DNA of 64,000 bases from Hyaloscypha bicolor E (GCF_002865645.1 NW_020194693.1:744001-808000), one strand, 5' to 3'; positions 1 to 14,204 are shown, counted from the first letter of the stretch. The notes: a model not told the origin generated them from the sequence alone. A program made the numbers and translations.

Positions 1-168
1 GTGCGGGAGGAGTTGATGGGCGAGAGGGATGAGAAAGGGGCGCGATATCCACTGCCATCTAGTAAGGAAGGGAAATTCTCAAGGGTCAATGTCGACTTTG
101 GACAACTGTATCCTTCCTTCGTGGTACCATATGCTGCATTTCTGTTTGTGGCTAGTTGGTGGATCTAA
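1..168 (+). CDS. 3' end of an unrecognised protein-coding gene (partial)
   Basis: The first 55 codons are open in frame 1 and end at TAA (166-168). The peptide is charged at first (REELMGERDEKG) and ends in a hydrophobic stretch (VVPYAAFLFVASWWI), so it could be a membrane-associated C-terminus. Codon use looks like the other real genes and unlike the AT-rich DNA that follows. The start lies outside the window. I do not recognise the family. An accidental open frame of this length is possible. Confidence 0.4.
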   Translation: MREELMGERDEKGARYPLPSSKEGKFSRVNVDFGQLYPSFVVPYAAFLFVASWWI

Positions 169-600
169 CGGTATCTAATACTGTCTGAGTCACACCATCT
201 TAGCCGTACCCTAAGTCCTCATTCTGCGTGCCTTGGGTATCTCTATTCCAGGTAGCGCATTGAAAACTTCTGCTCTTGGACACCTATTTGCAATTCTACT
301 ATGCCGGCATATACTAAAACTAATGTGTATACCCAGTCTTATTTATACTTAGTAAAGACTAATAGATATAAACTCCAGGCCTGTAACGGCGAGATCAATG
401 CAATAGTCAAAGGCTCAAAGTTCAGGGAATCTCATATATTGAAAATACTAAGCTAGAGAGTAAAGGAGAGGGGAATGCCTCGACCTTTAATAGTGTTTCG
501 CTAACCTCTAGCTTAATTCCCCGTTCCAGATGTGTTTTCTCTCGTATGATATTCACGGCAGATCATGCAGTTATGCCAACCGTTACAAGGCCTAAGAAAC
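169..600. other. Intergenic, transition to AT-rich DNA
   Basis: Mixed-composition sequence after the partial gene, with no ORF and no repeat I can match elsewhere. It probably holds the 3' untranslated region of that gene. From about 600 onward base composition falls abruptly into the AT-rich tract. Confidence 0.4.
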
Positions 601-3600
601 TAAGAGACTAAGTTATTAAGAAAAGTAAGTCTAAAATTAAAACTAACTAATTAATAATATAATATATAATTATTTATTTTTCGAAATTATAATAAATAGT
701 TTTATAGTAATACTTCTTTTAAAAAGTACTCTTATATATTATATTAGTTATTATATTCTATAACTAATTTATATTTAAGTTATTAGATATATTAGAAATT
801 AATACAAAATATAAAAATTAATATTTTATTCTTAAGCTTAAAATATTATAATAGTTTTTTCTTTTTAAACTTACTAAACTTGTTATACTTTAGCTTTTAA
901 TCTTATTAGCTAATATAATTATCTGACTAGTATTACTTATATCTCGTTATTTATATCCCGTTGCCTTCTAGTTATATAATAATATATATAATATAGCTAC
1001 TTTAGGAAAGAAATATACTTGAAATATACTAGATAATATATTAAATAAATAAATTAGATTAGAATACTAGCTAGTAATCTAATTTACTTATTAAAAATAC
1101 TTACTAATTATATTCTAATTAGATTCTAATTAAGGTAATTATAAATATTCATAAATACTTTAATTACTATATACGTAACTATTACACGTAATATAATAAC
1201 CTAATTAGATATGGCTCCCGATTTAGTATTATCTTTATAAGCCTTATAATTTACTAATTAGATAGCGAAATAGTACTAAGGTAATATTAGAGCAAGGCTT
1301 CTATTTAATTAGGCTAGCGTATTATATATTATAGTTATATATATAGTAATTAAAGTATTTATAAATATTTATAATTATATATTCTAATCTAATTAAATTA
1401 TTTAAATATTATAATAATTATATTTTATTTAAGCTAATTATAAATATTTATTAATATTCGAAATATCTTAATTACTTTTTTAATATATTAGTACTAGAGA
1501 TATTTAAAAGATTATATATTATAAGATATATATATTTCCTTATAATCTTTTATATTTTAGTTTTTTCTTTTTTAGCTTTGAATTATCTTTATAAAGAATC
1601 TTTTATTTTACTTTTTAAGCCCTAAATATTATATTTATAATAATATTTAAAGCTTATTTCCTTTAATTTTATAAAGAATTTTAAATAAACTAATTCAGAA
1701 ATAGAAGTATTACTAAAATAATAGAACTTTAAAAATATAAGTAATAGGTTTTAGAATAATAAAAGCAAAAAGCTTTAGAAACCTTAAAGAAATTAGATAT
1801 TTATATTTTTATAAATATATACTAGTAATATATTAGAAATCTTTTTAAAACCCTGAAAATTAAAAAACTTTATATAAAGGCTACTTTTTAATTAAGTTCT
1901 AAAATAATAGATAGTTATAAGCTAGTAATCTAATTATTATTTTCAAGCTCTATTTTATAATCTTATAGACTTTATATATATATTAGTAATAAAATTATTA
2001 GAAAAAATATAATAAATTAACTTTTTAGAATATTATATAACCCGGAATTATATTAACTTTTATTAAGGCTTCTAATAAGGCTTTTAAAGTTTTTACTAGT
2101 TTAGATTATTTTATTAGTAATTCTTTTCGAATTAAATACTATATTAATATTTTAGAAGAATTTATAAATAAGTTTATAGAAATAAAGCTCTTTATTTTTA
2201 TTATAAAGCCTTTATACTTTAATAATTCTATTATTATTAAAGGATTATATAAATAAGCCAGAAAGCTTAATAACTTACTTAAAGATATTAATATTATTAT
2301 AACTAGTTACTAAAAAAGATATTTAAAAAACTCTTATATATAAGAATACCTATAATTATAATAAGAGTATTTTTAATAATATTAAACTTTATAATACTAA
2401 ACTTAAAGAAGATATTAAATGCTATATAACTATAGTAAATCGGTTTATAATAATTCTAATTATTTCTATTATTCTCGTAATTCTTACTTTTTTAAATCCT
2501 TTTTTAAAAACTCTCGAATTATTTTTACTTTTATTTCCGTTTAGAATTCCTTATATCTTATACTTTCTTTAAATATACTAGAATTACTAAGCTTTTAGAT
2601 TTGATTTTCTTTATTAGAAATTATACTATTTTTAATAACTAGCTAATTTAGATTAAGAATAAGCTATAAAGAAATACTAATTTATATTTCTTAAAGAATT
2701 TCAAGATTATTAATATTTCTAATAAACTTATAAATAATATTTTCATTCTAACTAATTCTTATATAAATAAAATAATTCGATTTAGTATTATTAGCTTTTA
2801 AAGTTAAACTTTTATTTAAAGAAGCTATATTATAATTCTAATAAAATATAAAATATTTACTATAATTTTAGTAAGCTTTAAATATATTTTAATTAAATAT
2901 TTCAGAAGTTTTATATTCTTTTCTTATAACTATTTATAAAAGGCAATATTAGTTTTTAAAATATTAAATATAAACTAAATAAAAAGCTTTTATTAAAGCT
3001 TTGAAAATTAATATATATATATATTATAATAGTTCTTTTATTAATATTATTTGCTTTATTTAATACTATATAATTAATAATTAGTAAATTAAAGCTATAT
3101 ATAAAAAAATCAAGAAATATAAAAAAAACAAAAGCTAATTTAGTTAAATTTACTTCTAGTATTATATTCTTTTATATTTCTAAAAAGGAATCTAAAAAGC
3201 TTATATTTATTACTTTTATTAAATATATATTTTCTTAAAAGTATAAATAATATTTTATAAAAATTAAAGATTTTTTAATTATTAAATACTTTAATTATAA
3301 CGAGTTTAATTATTATATTAAATACTATTTACTTAAATATAATAAGAAAACCAAAATAGCTATTTCTAGAATTAATCCGTATCTAGTTTCTATTTTAATA
3401 AAGTATTTAGTTTTTATTCTAATAAAATATTTAAAGAATTCAGGCTCTAATTCTAATATAAAACTAGAAAATATATATTTTTAAAGAAAGTTTTTATTTT
3501 AGGGGCTTATAATATTAATTTAATAAAGATTAACCTAATTTATCTAATAATAAAGAATACTTTTATAATATTCTATATTATTAATATAAAGCTTATTTAA

Positions 3601-4424
3601 TTTATAAAACGATTTTTAAAAATAAAATAATAATTTCTTTTCTTATTTTATATTATATGTGATTTTAATAAAAAGCTAGCTAAGTTTACTAAGAAATATT
3701 TAAAAGTTTTATTTCTAATTAATAAATAAAGTATTAAAATACTTATAATTATTTTAAATCTTGAAACTTATAAAAGATATAAACTTATATAACTAAAAAA
3801 TAAGCCTAAATTTATATAATTCAATTATATTATTAGTATTTCTTAATAATAATTAAAGAAATAACTTATTAAAAAGTATTAAAAAACGCTAATTTATAAA
3901 ATATTATTATAAACTATTTCTAAAAACTTATTATTTTCAAGTAATTCTTTTTCTTTTAAATTAATTAGAGAGAATTATATAATATTATAAAAAAGAAGCT
4001 TTTATAACCCAATTAAAATATAATATTTAATTAAAAGCTAAAGAAGTAAAAAGAGATTCTTAATAAAAAGCAAATATTAGATTTAGCTATTTTTATTTTT
4101 ATAATATTTAATTATATAACTAAAAGAAAAGAAAGTATCATTAATTAAATCTTTATTTATAAGATTAATAAAGAGTTTAAAGCTCGGGAAAAAGAAGCTA
4201 TTTCTGAACTAGAGAATTTGAAACTAGAAAAAATAAAACTTTAATAACTTTAGAAAATATTATTCTCGAAATTTTAAAAATATATTTTTATTTCTTTTTA
4301 AGAAAAGATCTAATATCTTTCTTTTTTATAAACTATATAATTATAAAATTCAAATTAAAGGCCTAAAAGAAACTAAAAGTATTAAGTACTAGTTTTTCTA
4401 GTAATAGTTTATTTAAAAGCTTTA
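601..4424. repeat. RIP-degenerated AT-rich tract with an old element copy (copy A, about 1490-3700)
   Basis: Very AT-rich, TpA-rich, stop-filled DNA. From about 1490 to 3700 it matches, in the same orientation, the stretch at about 6235-8450, with many differences that are mostly C/T and G/A. A recognisable shared block lies near 1830-1930 and 6570-6670. Repetition plus this composition is the signature of RIP on a transposable element. The element class cannot be read from the wreckage; no domain survives that I can name. Confidence 0.7.
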
Positions 4425-4520
4425 ATCGTGCGTCAGGACTTGCACTAAATCCCCTACGTCCCTGCGGGTTTAGTGCGTATTAGCGATACGGTCAAAAATC
4501 AGCGATACAGTCATTTTTTT
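4425..4520 (+). repeat. Left TIR of the pogo-like element
   Basis: 96 bp, matching the reverse complement of 5245-5339 except for one extra T near the tip (CGTGCGTCAGG versus CGTGCGCAGG) and one A/G difference in the inner GATAC(A/G)GTCA motif. Confidence 0.85.
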
Positions 4521-4559
4521 TACTATTATATCGATTTTAATTAATTAAATATTAATACC

Positions 4560-4892
4560 ATGGCCAAATTCGACCCAGAAGAAGAGAAAAGAATGGCCCA
4601 GGCCTCCGATTTCTATGCCAGGAACCCATACGTCAAAAATCTGCGATTGCGCGTTAATTCAGGGTCAAATTACGCCTCTGGAAAGCGCGGCTCGCTGGCT
4701 GATTACCAGAAAACACCAAAGGGGGCTTTAACAAGGCCCTTTATCGTAATCAGGAAAATGCCCTAAAGCAGTTTATCGATTTTTTAATCTGTTTAGGCCA
4801 TAATATTAACCTTAAGAGAGTGCGGGGGATGGCTAATAAGATTCTGGGAGAGAGCATATCCACTAACCAGGCAATGCATATTTGCGCATAAT
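4560..4892 (+). pseudogene. Frameshifted N-terminal fragment of a pogo-type transposase
   Basis: An ATG at 4560 opens a 68-codon frame (MAKFDPEEEKRMAQA). A run of five Gs near 4720-4726 separates it from the next frame, which continues FNKALYRNQENALKQFIDF and later RVRGMANKILG up to the TAA at 4890-4892. That order (basic N-terminus, then a helix with ENAL and a second helix with ANKIL) resembles the DNA-binding N-terminus of fungal pogo/Fot transposases. Recognition is by eye only. The DDE catalytic domain is absent. A base-count error in the G run cannot be excluded. Confidence 0.5.
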
Positions 4893-5244
4893 GATAAATG
4901 CTAGGTAGAGAACTTGGTTTTGTCAAGCCACTCCCCCCTTCCCCCTTTATTTTATAATAATGGCTTTGGTAATATAGTTAGATTAGCTGCTAATGGGAAG
5001 GAGACAATTATTGGGTATACGAATTAAGACATGGTAGTTGTGTAATTAATTGATTTCTTAGAATCGAAGCATTTTGGGGGGGTCGCCGACGAGGTAAAGT
5101 ATATAATATTTCCAGCATTTTATACTGCGTATACATGCTATGTGAAAGTAAGAGAATTTCAATTATTAATTATAGTATAAACTCCATATAAACTATAAAA
5201 TATTTTTCTTCGATTTTCACCAAAATTCCGAAAATTGGTATTCT

Positions 5245-5339
5245 AAAAAAATGACCGTATCGCTGATTTTTGACCGTATCGCTAATACGCACTAAACCCG
5301 CAGGGACGTAGGGGATTTAGTGCAAGTCCTGCGCACGAT
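5245..5339 (-). repeat. Right TIR of the pogo-like element
   Basis: 95 bp inverted partner of 4425-4520, ending in CGAT next to the right-hand TA. Confidence 0.85.
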
Positions 5340-8300
5340 TAGGAAATTAAGTATTTCTTAAAGAATAATTTAACTAAAAGCTTTTTTTATTTTACTAGTT
5401 CTTTTTATAAAGAAAGTAAATAAAGAATTATACTTTTATATTAATTTCTATTTATTAATAAAATTTTAAATTAATTATCTAAAACTAAAATTTATATTAA
5501 ACTAAATATTTACTAAGCTTTCTATTATATAGCTATAGACCCGAATTCTTAGAAACTAATAATATTTTATATTTGCTATAAAGTATATAAATATAATATT
5601 CTCTAAAAAGGCCTTATAAATAATTCGGCTATATATTAATATTATATAAATAATATATTCTTTAAATATTTAAATATCTTTTATATAATATATTTTAATA
5701 ATATTCTTATTTATTTAAAGAATTTAATAAAATATAAATAGCATATATAAAAAGTACTAAATTACTTATATTTTATTAGATTTTAAATAAATATTAATAA
5801 ATCGAAATTTAAGATTATATATATAAAATAAATTCTAATAAAGTTAAAATAATATATAATTAGTAATTTCTAAAAACAATTAAGACTATATAATTCTTTC
5901 TCGGCTTTTATAACTTTTATAAATACTTTATTAAAAAGTATAAATAACTTATTAAATCTCTTATTTTATTTATAAAAAAGAGTATTTCTTTTAAATAAAC
6001 TAAATAATATTAAAAGGCTTTTAATTACTTAAAAAAAGCTATAATTTCTATTTTAGTTCTATAATACTATAATTTAGATTTATTTATAATTATTATAATT
6101 TATTAGATATTTAAATATCCGGTATCTAAAATATTTAGCTAGATATTAGATATCTTCTAGATATATATAATATGACTGCTTTATTAAAGAAATATATTTG
6201 AAATATACTAGAAATATTTAGAAAACTAAGCCCTTTCGGGACTAGTATATTATAAGATATATATACTTTCTTATAACTTCCTATATTCTAATTTTCTTTT
6301 TTTAGCTTTAAATTATTCTTATAAAAGACCTTTTATTTTATTTTTTAAGCTTTAAATATTATATCTATAATAGTATTTAAAGTTTATTTTCTTTAATTCT
6401 ATAAAGAATTTCAAATAAATTAATTTAGAACTATTAGAAATATAAGTACTATTAAAATAACGGAATCTCAGAAATATAAATAATAGATTCTAGAATAATA
6501 AAAGCAAAAAGCTTTAGAATTCTTAAAGGAATTAAATATTTATATTTTTATAAATATATATTAGTAATATATTAGAAATTTCTCTAAAAACCCCGAAAAT
6601 TAAAGAACCTTATATAAAGGCTATTCTTTAATTAAGTTCTAAAATAATAGGCATTTATAGACTAGTAATCTAACTATTATTCTTAAGCCTTATTCTATAA
6701 TATTATAAGCCCTATATATATACTAGTAATAAAATTACTAGAAAGAATATAATAAAAAAAAGTATAATAAGCTAATTTTCTAGAATATTATATAATTAGA
6801 AACTATATTAACTTCTATTAAGGCTTTTAAAGCTTTTACTAATTTAGTTTATTCTATTAGTAGCTCTTTCTAAACCAAATATTCTAATAGTATTTCTAGA
6901 GAATTTATAAATAAGCTTATAAAAATAAAACTCTTTATTTTTATTTTAAAGCTTCTAGAAATTAATAATTATATTATTACTAAAGAATTATATAAATAGG
7001 CTAAGAAGCCTAATATCTTACTTTTAAATATTAATATTATTATAAAAAGCTACCGGAAGAATATTTATAGAACTCTTTTATATAAAAATATTTATAATTA
7101 TAATAAAGCTATTTTAAAAAATATTAAGCTTTATAATATTAAACTCGAAAATAATATTAAATACTATATAGCTATAATAAATTAGTTTATAATAGTTCTA
7201 GTTATTTCTATTCTATTTACTTCTATTATTTCTATAATTCCGGTTACTTTAAACTTTTTTTTAAAGAATTCCGAACTATTTTCTATTTATTTCTATCTAA
7301 AATCTCTTATATTTTATATTTCCTATAAAGATATTAGAATTACTAAGCTTCTAAACCCAATTCTCTTTATTAAAAATTATATTATTTTTAATAATTAGCT
7401 AGTTTAGATTAAGAATAAGCTATAAAGAAATACTAATTTATATTTTTTAGAAAATCTTAAAATTATTAATATTTCTAATAAACTTATAAATAATATTCTT
7501 ATTTTAACTAATTTTTATATAAATAAAAATAGTTTAAATTAGTACTATTAGTTCTTAGAATTATATTCTTATTTAAAGAAGCTATATTCTAATTCTAATA
7601 AAATATAAAATACTTGCTATAATTTTAATAAGCTTTAAATATATTTTAATTAAGTATTTTAGAAGTTCTATATTTTTTCCTTATAATTATTTATAAAAAA
7701 TAATATTAGTTTTTAAGATATTAATATAAATTAAATAAGAAGCTTCTATTAAAGCTCTAGAAATTAGTATATATATATATTATAATAATTTTCTTATTAA
7801 TATTATTTGCTTTATATAATATTATATTATTAATAATTAGTAAATTAAAGCTATATATAAAAAAACTAAAAAATATAAAAAATAAAAGCTATTTTAGTTA
7901 AATTTATTTCTGGTATTATATTCTCTTATATTTCTATAAAAAATTTTTTTTAAAAAGAAATTTAAAAAACCTATATTAATTATTTTTATTAAATATATAT
8001 CTTTTTATAAATATAAGTAATATTTTATAAAAACAAAAGATTTTTTAATTATTAAATACTATAATTATAATAAGTTCAGTTATTATATTTATTATTATTT
8101 AATTAAATATAGTAAGGAAACCAAGATAACTTTTTCTAGAATTAATTTAGACTTAATTTCTATTTTACTAAAGTATTTAGTTTCTATTCTAGTAAAGTTT
8201 TTAAAAGATTTAGGTTCTAATTCTAGTATAGAACTAGAAAACAAGTAATTCTAAAAAAAGTTTCTATTTTAGAAATTTATAATATGAATTTAATAGAAAT

Positions 8301-8464
8301 TAACTTAATTTATCTAATAAAAGAAAATACTTTTATAATATCTTATATTATTAATATAAATAAATTAGGAATTAAATCTTTTCTTTTATTAATACTAGAG
8401 CTAATTATTATACTTTTATTAATATAAAGCTTATTTAGCTTATAAAATAATTCTTAGAAATAAA

Positions 8465-8760
8465 ACTATTAGTTTACTAGAAATATATAATATTATTATA
8501 TAATTATAGAATACTATTTATATAATTATAGAATACTATTTATATAAAGTTAATAAATTAGTTATTATTTAGAAATAAGAATTATAGTATTATAATATTA
8601 ATATATAATTCCTAAATTTACTAAACCTAATAGGAACTAGTTACTAGTTAAATTACTTATATAATATAAGATTATATAATTATTATTTATTACTTATATT
8701 CTATTACCTCTAGTTACTTTTATATTATATAACTATATTATATAACTATTAATAACTATA
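8465..8760 (+). repeat. Dispersed LTR-like repeat, copy 1
   Basis: A block running from TATAATATTATTATATAATT through the marker ATATATAATTCCTAAAT and on to AAGATTATATAATTA. The same block recurs at about 14775-15010 and 19075-19290 in this orientation, and at about 15400-15600 and 18400-18615 inverted. Five copies within 11 kb suggest solo LTRs of one retroelement family. Boundaries are approximate. Confidence 0.5.
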
Positions 8761-8825
8761 GCTATATTAATACTAGAACCTTTCTAAAAATATAAAAAAT
8801 AGTATTTTTTTCTAATTATATATAA

Positions 8826-9110
8826 ATTTCCTAATCCGGTCTAGTATTAGATTTCTCAAATATTCTATATATTTATATTACTTTTAAGGTTTTAGTTATA
8901 TATTAAAGGCTATAGCCTTTTATATATAACTTTTCTTCTTATAATATTTTCTTATTTCATATATCTATATTCCCTAATCCGGTCTAATACTAGATATTTA
9001 GATACTAGATATCTAGATACCAGATACCTAGATATCTAGATATCTAGGTACTCAATTTCCTAATCCGGTCTAGTACTAGATATTTAGATACTAGATACTA
9101 AGGAAATCTC
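8826..9110. repeat. Local repeats of a CTAATCCGGTCTA motif and TAGATA units
   Basis: The motif CTAATCCGGTCTA(G/A)TA occurs three times (about 8830, 8976 and 9058). The last two are followed by runs of (A/C)TAGATA(T/C) units with small changes. These look like tandem or subterminal motifs of a degenerate element. Similar 'GATACCAGATACTC' text recurs near 17365-17400. Confidence 0.5.
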
Positions 9111-12100
9111 TATATATATTCTCTTATTCTATATATTTATTTCTTGCTTTATTTATATTTAACTTATTCTTTTATATCTAATTATATAGTATTTATATTA
9201 ATAAGATATTCAAAGATATTTAATAGCTTTAATTTTATTATAGAATTAGTAGAATCTAATTCTTTCTTAATTTATTTAATTTCTATAATTTCTTATTATT
9301 TATATATTTAGTAGAAATATAGTATATTAATTATTAGATATTTCTCTTAAATAATATCTAATTTAATAAGGCATTTATATAATAACTTCGAATTTATATA
9401 AATAACTAGTAATAGTTCTATTTCTAGTATTTTATTAATTATAGATTTAATTAAAGTACTTATATTAAAACTATAAGCTATATTATAAAGTTCTAAAACT
9501 AGAATACTTCTAGTAACTCTTTTGTATTTAGTAGAGAACTAGTAAATAATATTAGTATATCTAGTTCTATTTACTAGAACTAGAATATATTTAATTTAGA
9601 AAAAGAAATCTCTATTATTTATAAATAAAATATTTATAAAAATAATTAAATATAAGAACTCTTTTACTAATTTTATAAATCTCAGTTCTCTAGTAATATT
9701 CTTAATTTGCTATTAAATATACTTATTAAATATCTTTATATTAGTTTTTCCAGAAATTTAATAGCTTAAATAGTAATTAATAAGTTATATAAAGCTTCTA
9801 ATTAATAGACTAATATAGTATATACTTCTCTAGTATATTAGATAATATATTAGTTTTTAATAAAGAGATTTTAATAAATAGTAATATTTTTTATAGAAAT
9901 AGTTTAGAGGTTTTTATATTAGTATTTCTATATAAGAGTAATTCTAGTAATATTTATATAGATAATACCTCTATTAAATTTGAGATTATAGTCAAAAATA
10001 AGGAATTTATATTTTTTAGCCAAGAATTTAGTCTTTTAAAGCTTTAGTTACTTTACTTTTATAAAATTATTAGTTTTAATAAATAAAGTATTATTAGTTT
10101 AAAAACTAATAATTCCGAAGAATTACTTATTATAAAAGAGGCAAGAATTATAAGTTAATTATTTTATAGAAAGCTTATTAATATAATAGGAATAATAAGT
10201 CTTAAACTAGTAGTTCTTAGCTTCTAATATATTATATAGTAGTTTTATAACTTTTAGAATAGAATTATTCTTTAGATTTAGCTTTCTAGTAAGCTTATAA
10301 GATAAATTAATATAGAAATTATAATTAAATAAGGTTATTAATTAGATATAATTCTATAATATTTATTATTATAATAATATAAGAATAATTCTTTAGCTAA
10401 TATATTAAATAATAAATAATTATATTAATATTATATATTTATTATTATTATTATTATTATTATAGGCTTAGATAACTAGTTTCGACTTTTTAAGCTCTCT
10501 TTCTATATTCTTATTCTTAATTTTATTAATAAACCAGAAATAATATTTTTTTTTTTTTTTAGTATTTGAGATCTAGAAATAACTTTAAATATATTCTTTT
10601 CTAAAAGGCTAGTAATTTCAATTTAACGGGAATTCTTATATAGTTTATTATCTTATAGAAATATTATAATATCCGGGATTTTATAAGAGTATTCTTTATT
10701 ATACTTTAGTAAAATAACAGGAATAATAGAAGGAATTATACTTATATTACTTTTAGTTTTATTATTAGATTCAGAAACAGATTTAAGTTCGGGGCTATTA
10801 GTAATAACCTTAATATCCCTTATATAAAAGGGCTTTATAAAAATTAAATAAAAGATAGTATTACTATATAATAAAGCTAGTATATAGTTCTTTTTATTAA
10901 TAGCTACTAGCTTATATAGTCTATTTTAATTATTAAATTAACCAGTATTTCTTTTATATTAAATAAGAATATTTGAATTCAGGAATAGTTTATAAATATT
11001 AGTAATACTAGAACTATTTCAGGTATTTAGAATATTAGTAATTTAATATCTAGTTTAAAGCTTCTAAATTTCTATTATTACCTTCTTAAATACTACTAAT
11101 TACTATAATATAATAAATAATAGAATATTATATTTAGTTACTTGAAATAAAGTACTATAAAGTAAAAAGATTAGAATAATATTATTAGATCTCGTAAAAT
11201 TATTAATAGCCTTAAAGCTATTCGAAATATAGTATTCTTATTAATTCTATTAATTTCTATTATAATAATAAGATAAATATATTAGATCGGGTTATAGTAA
11301 TATTCTATAATTCTAATATAGTTATAAGCTTTTATAAAAATAATCTTAACTTTAGTTCCTATAATATTTATAAGCTAAATAAACTCTTTACTAGTAAACT
11401 ACTTTCCGGTATTTATTATAATCTAATTAGAAGGACCTAAATAATTATTAATTTAGTATTATTTAAATATATCTCAGATATATATTATACTAATATTCTA
11501 GAACTATTAGCTAGCTTAATATTAAATGCTTTTATTAATAATATAAAATATAGGCTTACCGGAAATATAAAAAATATTAATAATAATAGAATAATTAAAA
11601 CTAATATTATTTCTTAAATTAAATTTGAATTATTTAAATAATTAGTTATATTTCTAGTATTTTATAAGATATTTAAGGGCTTTTATATTAATATTATAGC
11701 CTGCTTATTCTAATATATTTTAGAGCTTACTAATAAATAAATAACTAAAATAATAATATAGATATTATAATTCGACTTTTATAAGAAAACAGGAATTATA
11801 AATAAAGAATTTGGAAATAAAGCTTTATAGTATAATATTCTAAAACAGGAAAGAGTATTTGAAATATTATATTATAGGTATATAATTTCCGGTAAAAGTA
11901 ATAAAATAATTAGTAAGATTATTAAAATAGACTCCTAGCTTATTTATATTAGCTAAACTAAATAAAAATAAAGTTTTTAAAAATATAATATAGAATTATA
12001 CTTATTTAATTAATATATTTATTATTATAGATCTAATAAAAGATATAAATCTAATACTAAACTAGATATTAATTTAACTTTTAGTAGTTTTATTAAATTT

Positions 12101-13962
12101 AATACTATTATTAGTTTACTAAAGAGCTTGAAATTAGTTAGAACTAGTAATTAAGTATCTAAAAGCTTTAGTATTAATTATAATTCTATAAAAGTAATAA
12201 GTATTATATCTTAATATATTATTAATTATAAAAGTTTAGATATTTTCTATTAAGGATTTAATAGGTTTTAAGATATAGTTTTTACTTATTATCTAATATA
12301 TAAGAAAAAGAGAAATAAGATTATTTATAAAGATATTAGTTATATTTATTAGTAGAATAGAAATAATAGAAGTAGCTAAAAAGCTTTTAATTAAAGTAAA
12401 GTAGAAATTTAAATAGTATTTCTTTTCTTTATTTATTTCTATTAATAAAGCCTTAAAAGTATTATTTACTAGTTTATTTTTACTATTTTTATTATCTTTT
12501 TTATTTTTGGCTTTAGTAATATATTATATATAAATATTACTAAAGTATTTATTAAAGTTATAGGTATTTCGAAATCTGAACTAATAGATATTTCTATTCC
12601 TAAATCGAATTTTCTTAGTTTTTTATTCTTTTAGTATATATTTCTATAAGTAATATTCGGGTTTTTTATATATAAAATACGATTTCGGAATATAATTATT
12701 ATAATTATAGAATTTGAAATAGTTATTACGAGTTTCGAAATTATAACTAGATTTGTATTAATAATTTCCGGAGAAGTAATAGCTTAGAAAGTTCTAAAAG
12801 TAGTATTATTAATTAGTAAAAAATATTTCGAAATTAGCTTATTATTTGCTTTCATATATAGTAATAGATAACTAGAGCTTATTAATAAATTAGCCGAGAT
12901 TTATAAGAGAATCTGAGATTATATATTTATATATCCGGAAGCCTTAGTAAAAAATAATAATTTTATTATAAAGAAATTTAGTATTTTAAAAATTAGATAT
13001 AAGACTATATTATAATTAATATGGTTTATTAATTAATAATTAAATAGTCTCAAACGTTATCTTTTCCGGGAATTTAGTTATTATAAAAACTAATATAATA
13101 ATATTCTATTTATCTAAATTATAAATATTAATATAAGCCTTTTTATATATATATTAAAAGAGCTAGTTATTATAGAAGTAGTCTTAAGCTAGTCTCTTTA
13201 GTATAGTAGGAAAAGCTTATATTAGTGCCTTTTATAGAAGTTTTATATATTAGTAAATATTAAGGAAAATAATAAGTTTATAATTAAAATTACTATTAGA
13301 TTTATTATACTTTTATTCTTTAGTATAGATTTTAGTAATTTCCCTAATAAGTTTTATAATTAAAGGAAATTAGAAGTCATTTAAATAAGGTTATAGTAAT
13401 AGTAATATTAGAAATATATTATTTATTTCTAGAACTTCTATACTAGTATATAAATCTAGTAAAGATATAGAATATAGTAATAAAAGAGATAATAAAAGAG
13501 GTAATAATAAAGAAATATTAAAGATAATAGGTTCTAAATACTCGTTTTTTATAAGAATAATAAAGCCTAATAGAATTAGTTCCTTAATAAAATCTAATCT
13601 GGCTACTAATATATTTTTATTTAATTATATATATTATTTATCTTCTTTTATAATAATATATAGAGTATTTATAATAGTATTAGTACTATTATTTTATTAT
13701 ATAAATATAATATTTCCGGGAATTCAAATTTATTAAAGTTTCTTTAATAAGTAAAATTCTTAAAATTATATTTAGATAGCTTCTAAAGATTATTATTAAC
13801 TATTTTATAAAAAATATATTAAAATAGTTTAGTATCTAAAAACTTAGTTATCTTATTTATTCTAATAAAGTTTAGGTTAATTCTATATTTCTACTTTCTT
13901 ATTAATTTCTTATAATTATTATTATCTATAAAATAATTAAATTAAATAAATCTAATAAAGGA

Positions 13963-14060
13963 ATTATTTATTATAATATATTTTATTATAATATATTTTA
14001 TTATAATATATTTTATTATAACATATTTTATTATAATATATTTTACTATTATATATTTTA
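13963..14060. repeat. Tandem repeat of a roughly 17-18 bp unit
   Basis: At least five tandem copies of TTATTATAATATATTT, one with a C (AACATATTTT), inside the AT-rich tract. It looks like slippage-type expansion and I see no function. Confidence 0.7.
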
Positions 14061-14204
14061 TAGACTTATATCTAGTTCGAGATATAATAGTTTATAAGAT
14101 AGATAGTTTATAAAAGGTATTATATTTAAGATAAAAATTTCATTTATAATAAGAAATTTAGAAAGTGAAATTTAAGAAGTAAAATATCGAGATTCCGGAA
14201 GGAT

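Larger units (their letters stand above)
4425..5339. mobile_element. 915 bp pogo/Fot-like inverted-repeat element, internally deleted
   Basis: Near-perfect terminal inverted repeats (4425-4520 and 5245-5339) start ATCGTGCG and are flanked by TA on both sides (4423-4424 and 5340-5341), the duplication expected of Tc1/mariner/pogo elements. Each TIR carries two direct copies of a GCGATAC(G/A)GTCA motif about 19 bp apart, which could be transposase-binding sites (inference). The interior holds the start of a broken transposase-like frame but no room for a DDE domain, so the element is non-autonomous. It is essentially free of RIP damage although its flanks are saturated with it, so it probably arrived later. 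Confidence 0.8.
5342..14204. repeat. RIP-degenerated AT-rich tract, contains element copy B (about 6235-8450)
   Basis: Continuation of the AT-rich DNA. Copy B (about 6235-8450) is the direct-orientation partner of the copy at 1490-3700. The stretch about 12300-13330 is repeated directly at about 15660-16500, recognisable by matching blocks near 12640 and 16000. There is no intact ORF above background anywhere here. Short islands of CCGG-containing text near 8826, 8976 and 9058 are listed separately. Confidence 0.65.

Noticed and set aside
430..520. Short inverted words AAGCTAGAG and CTCTAGCTT as a hairpin or terminator
   Set aside because: Short, loosely spaced, no supporting context; likely chance.
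8990..9110. Possible CRISPR-like repeat array
   Set aside because: Eukaryotic AT-rich context, repeats too short and irregular, no uniform spacers.
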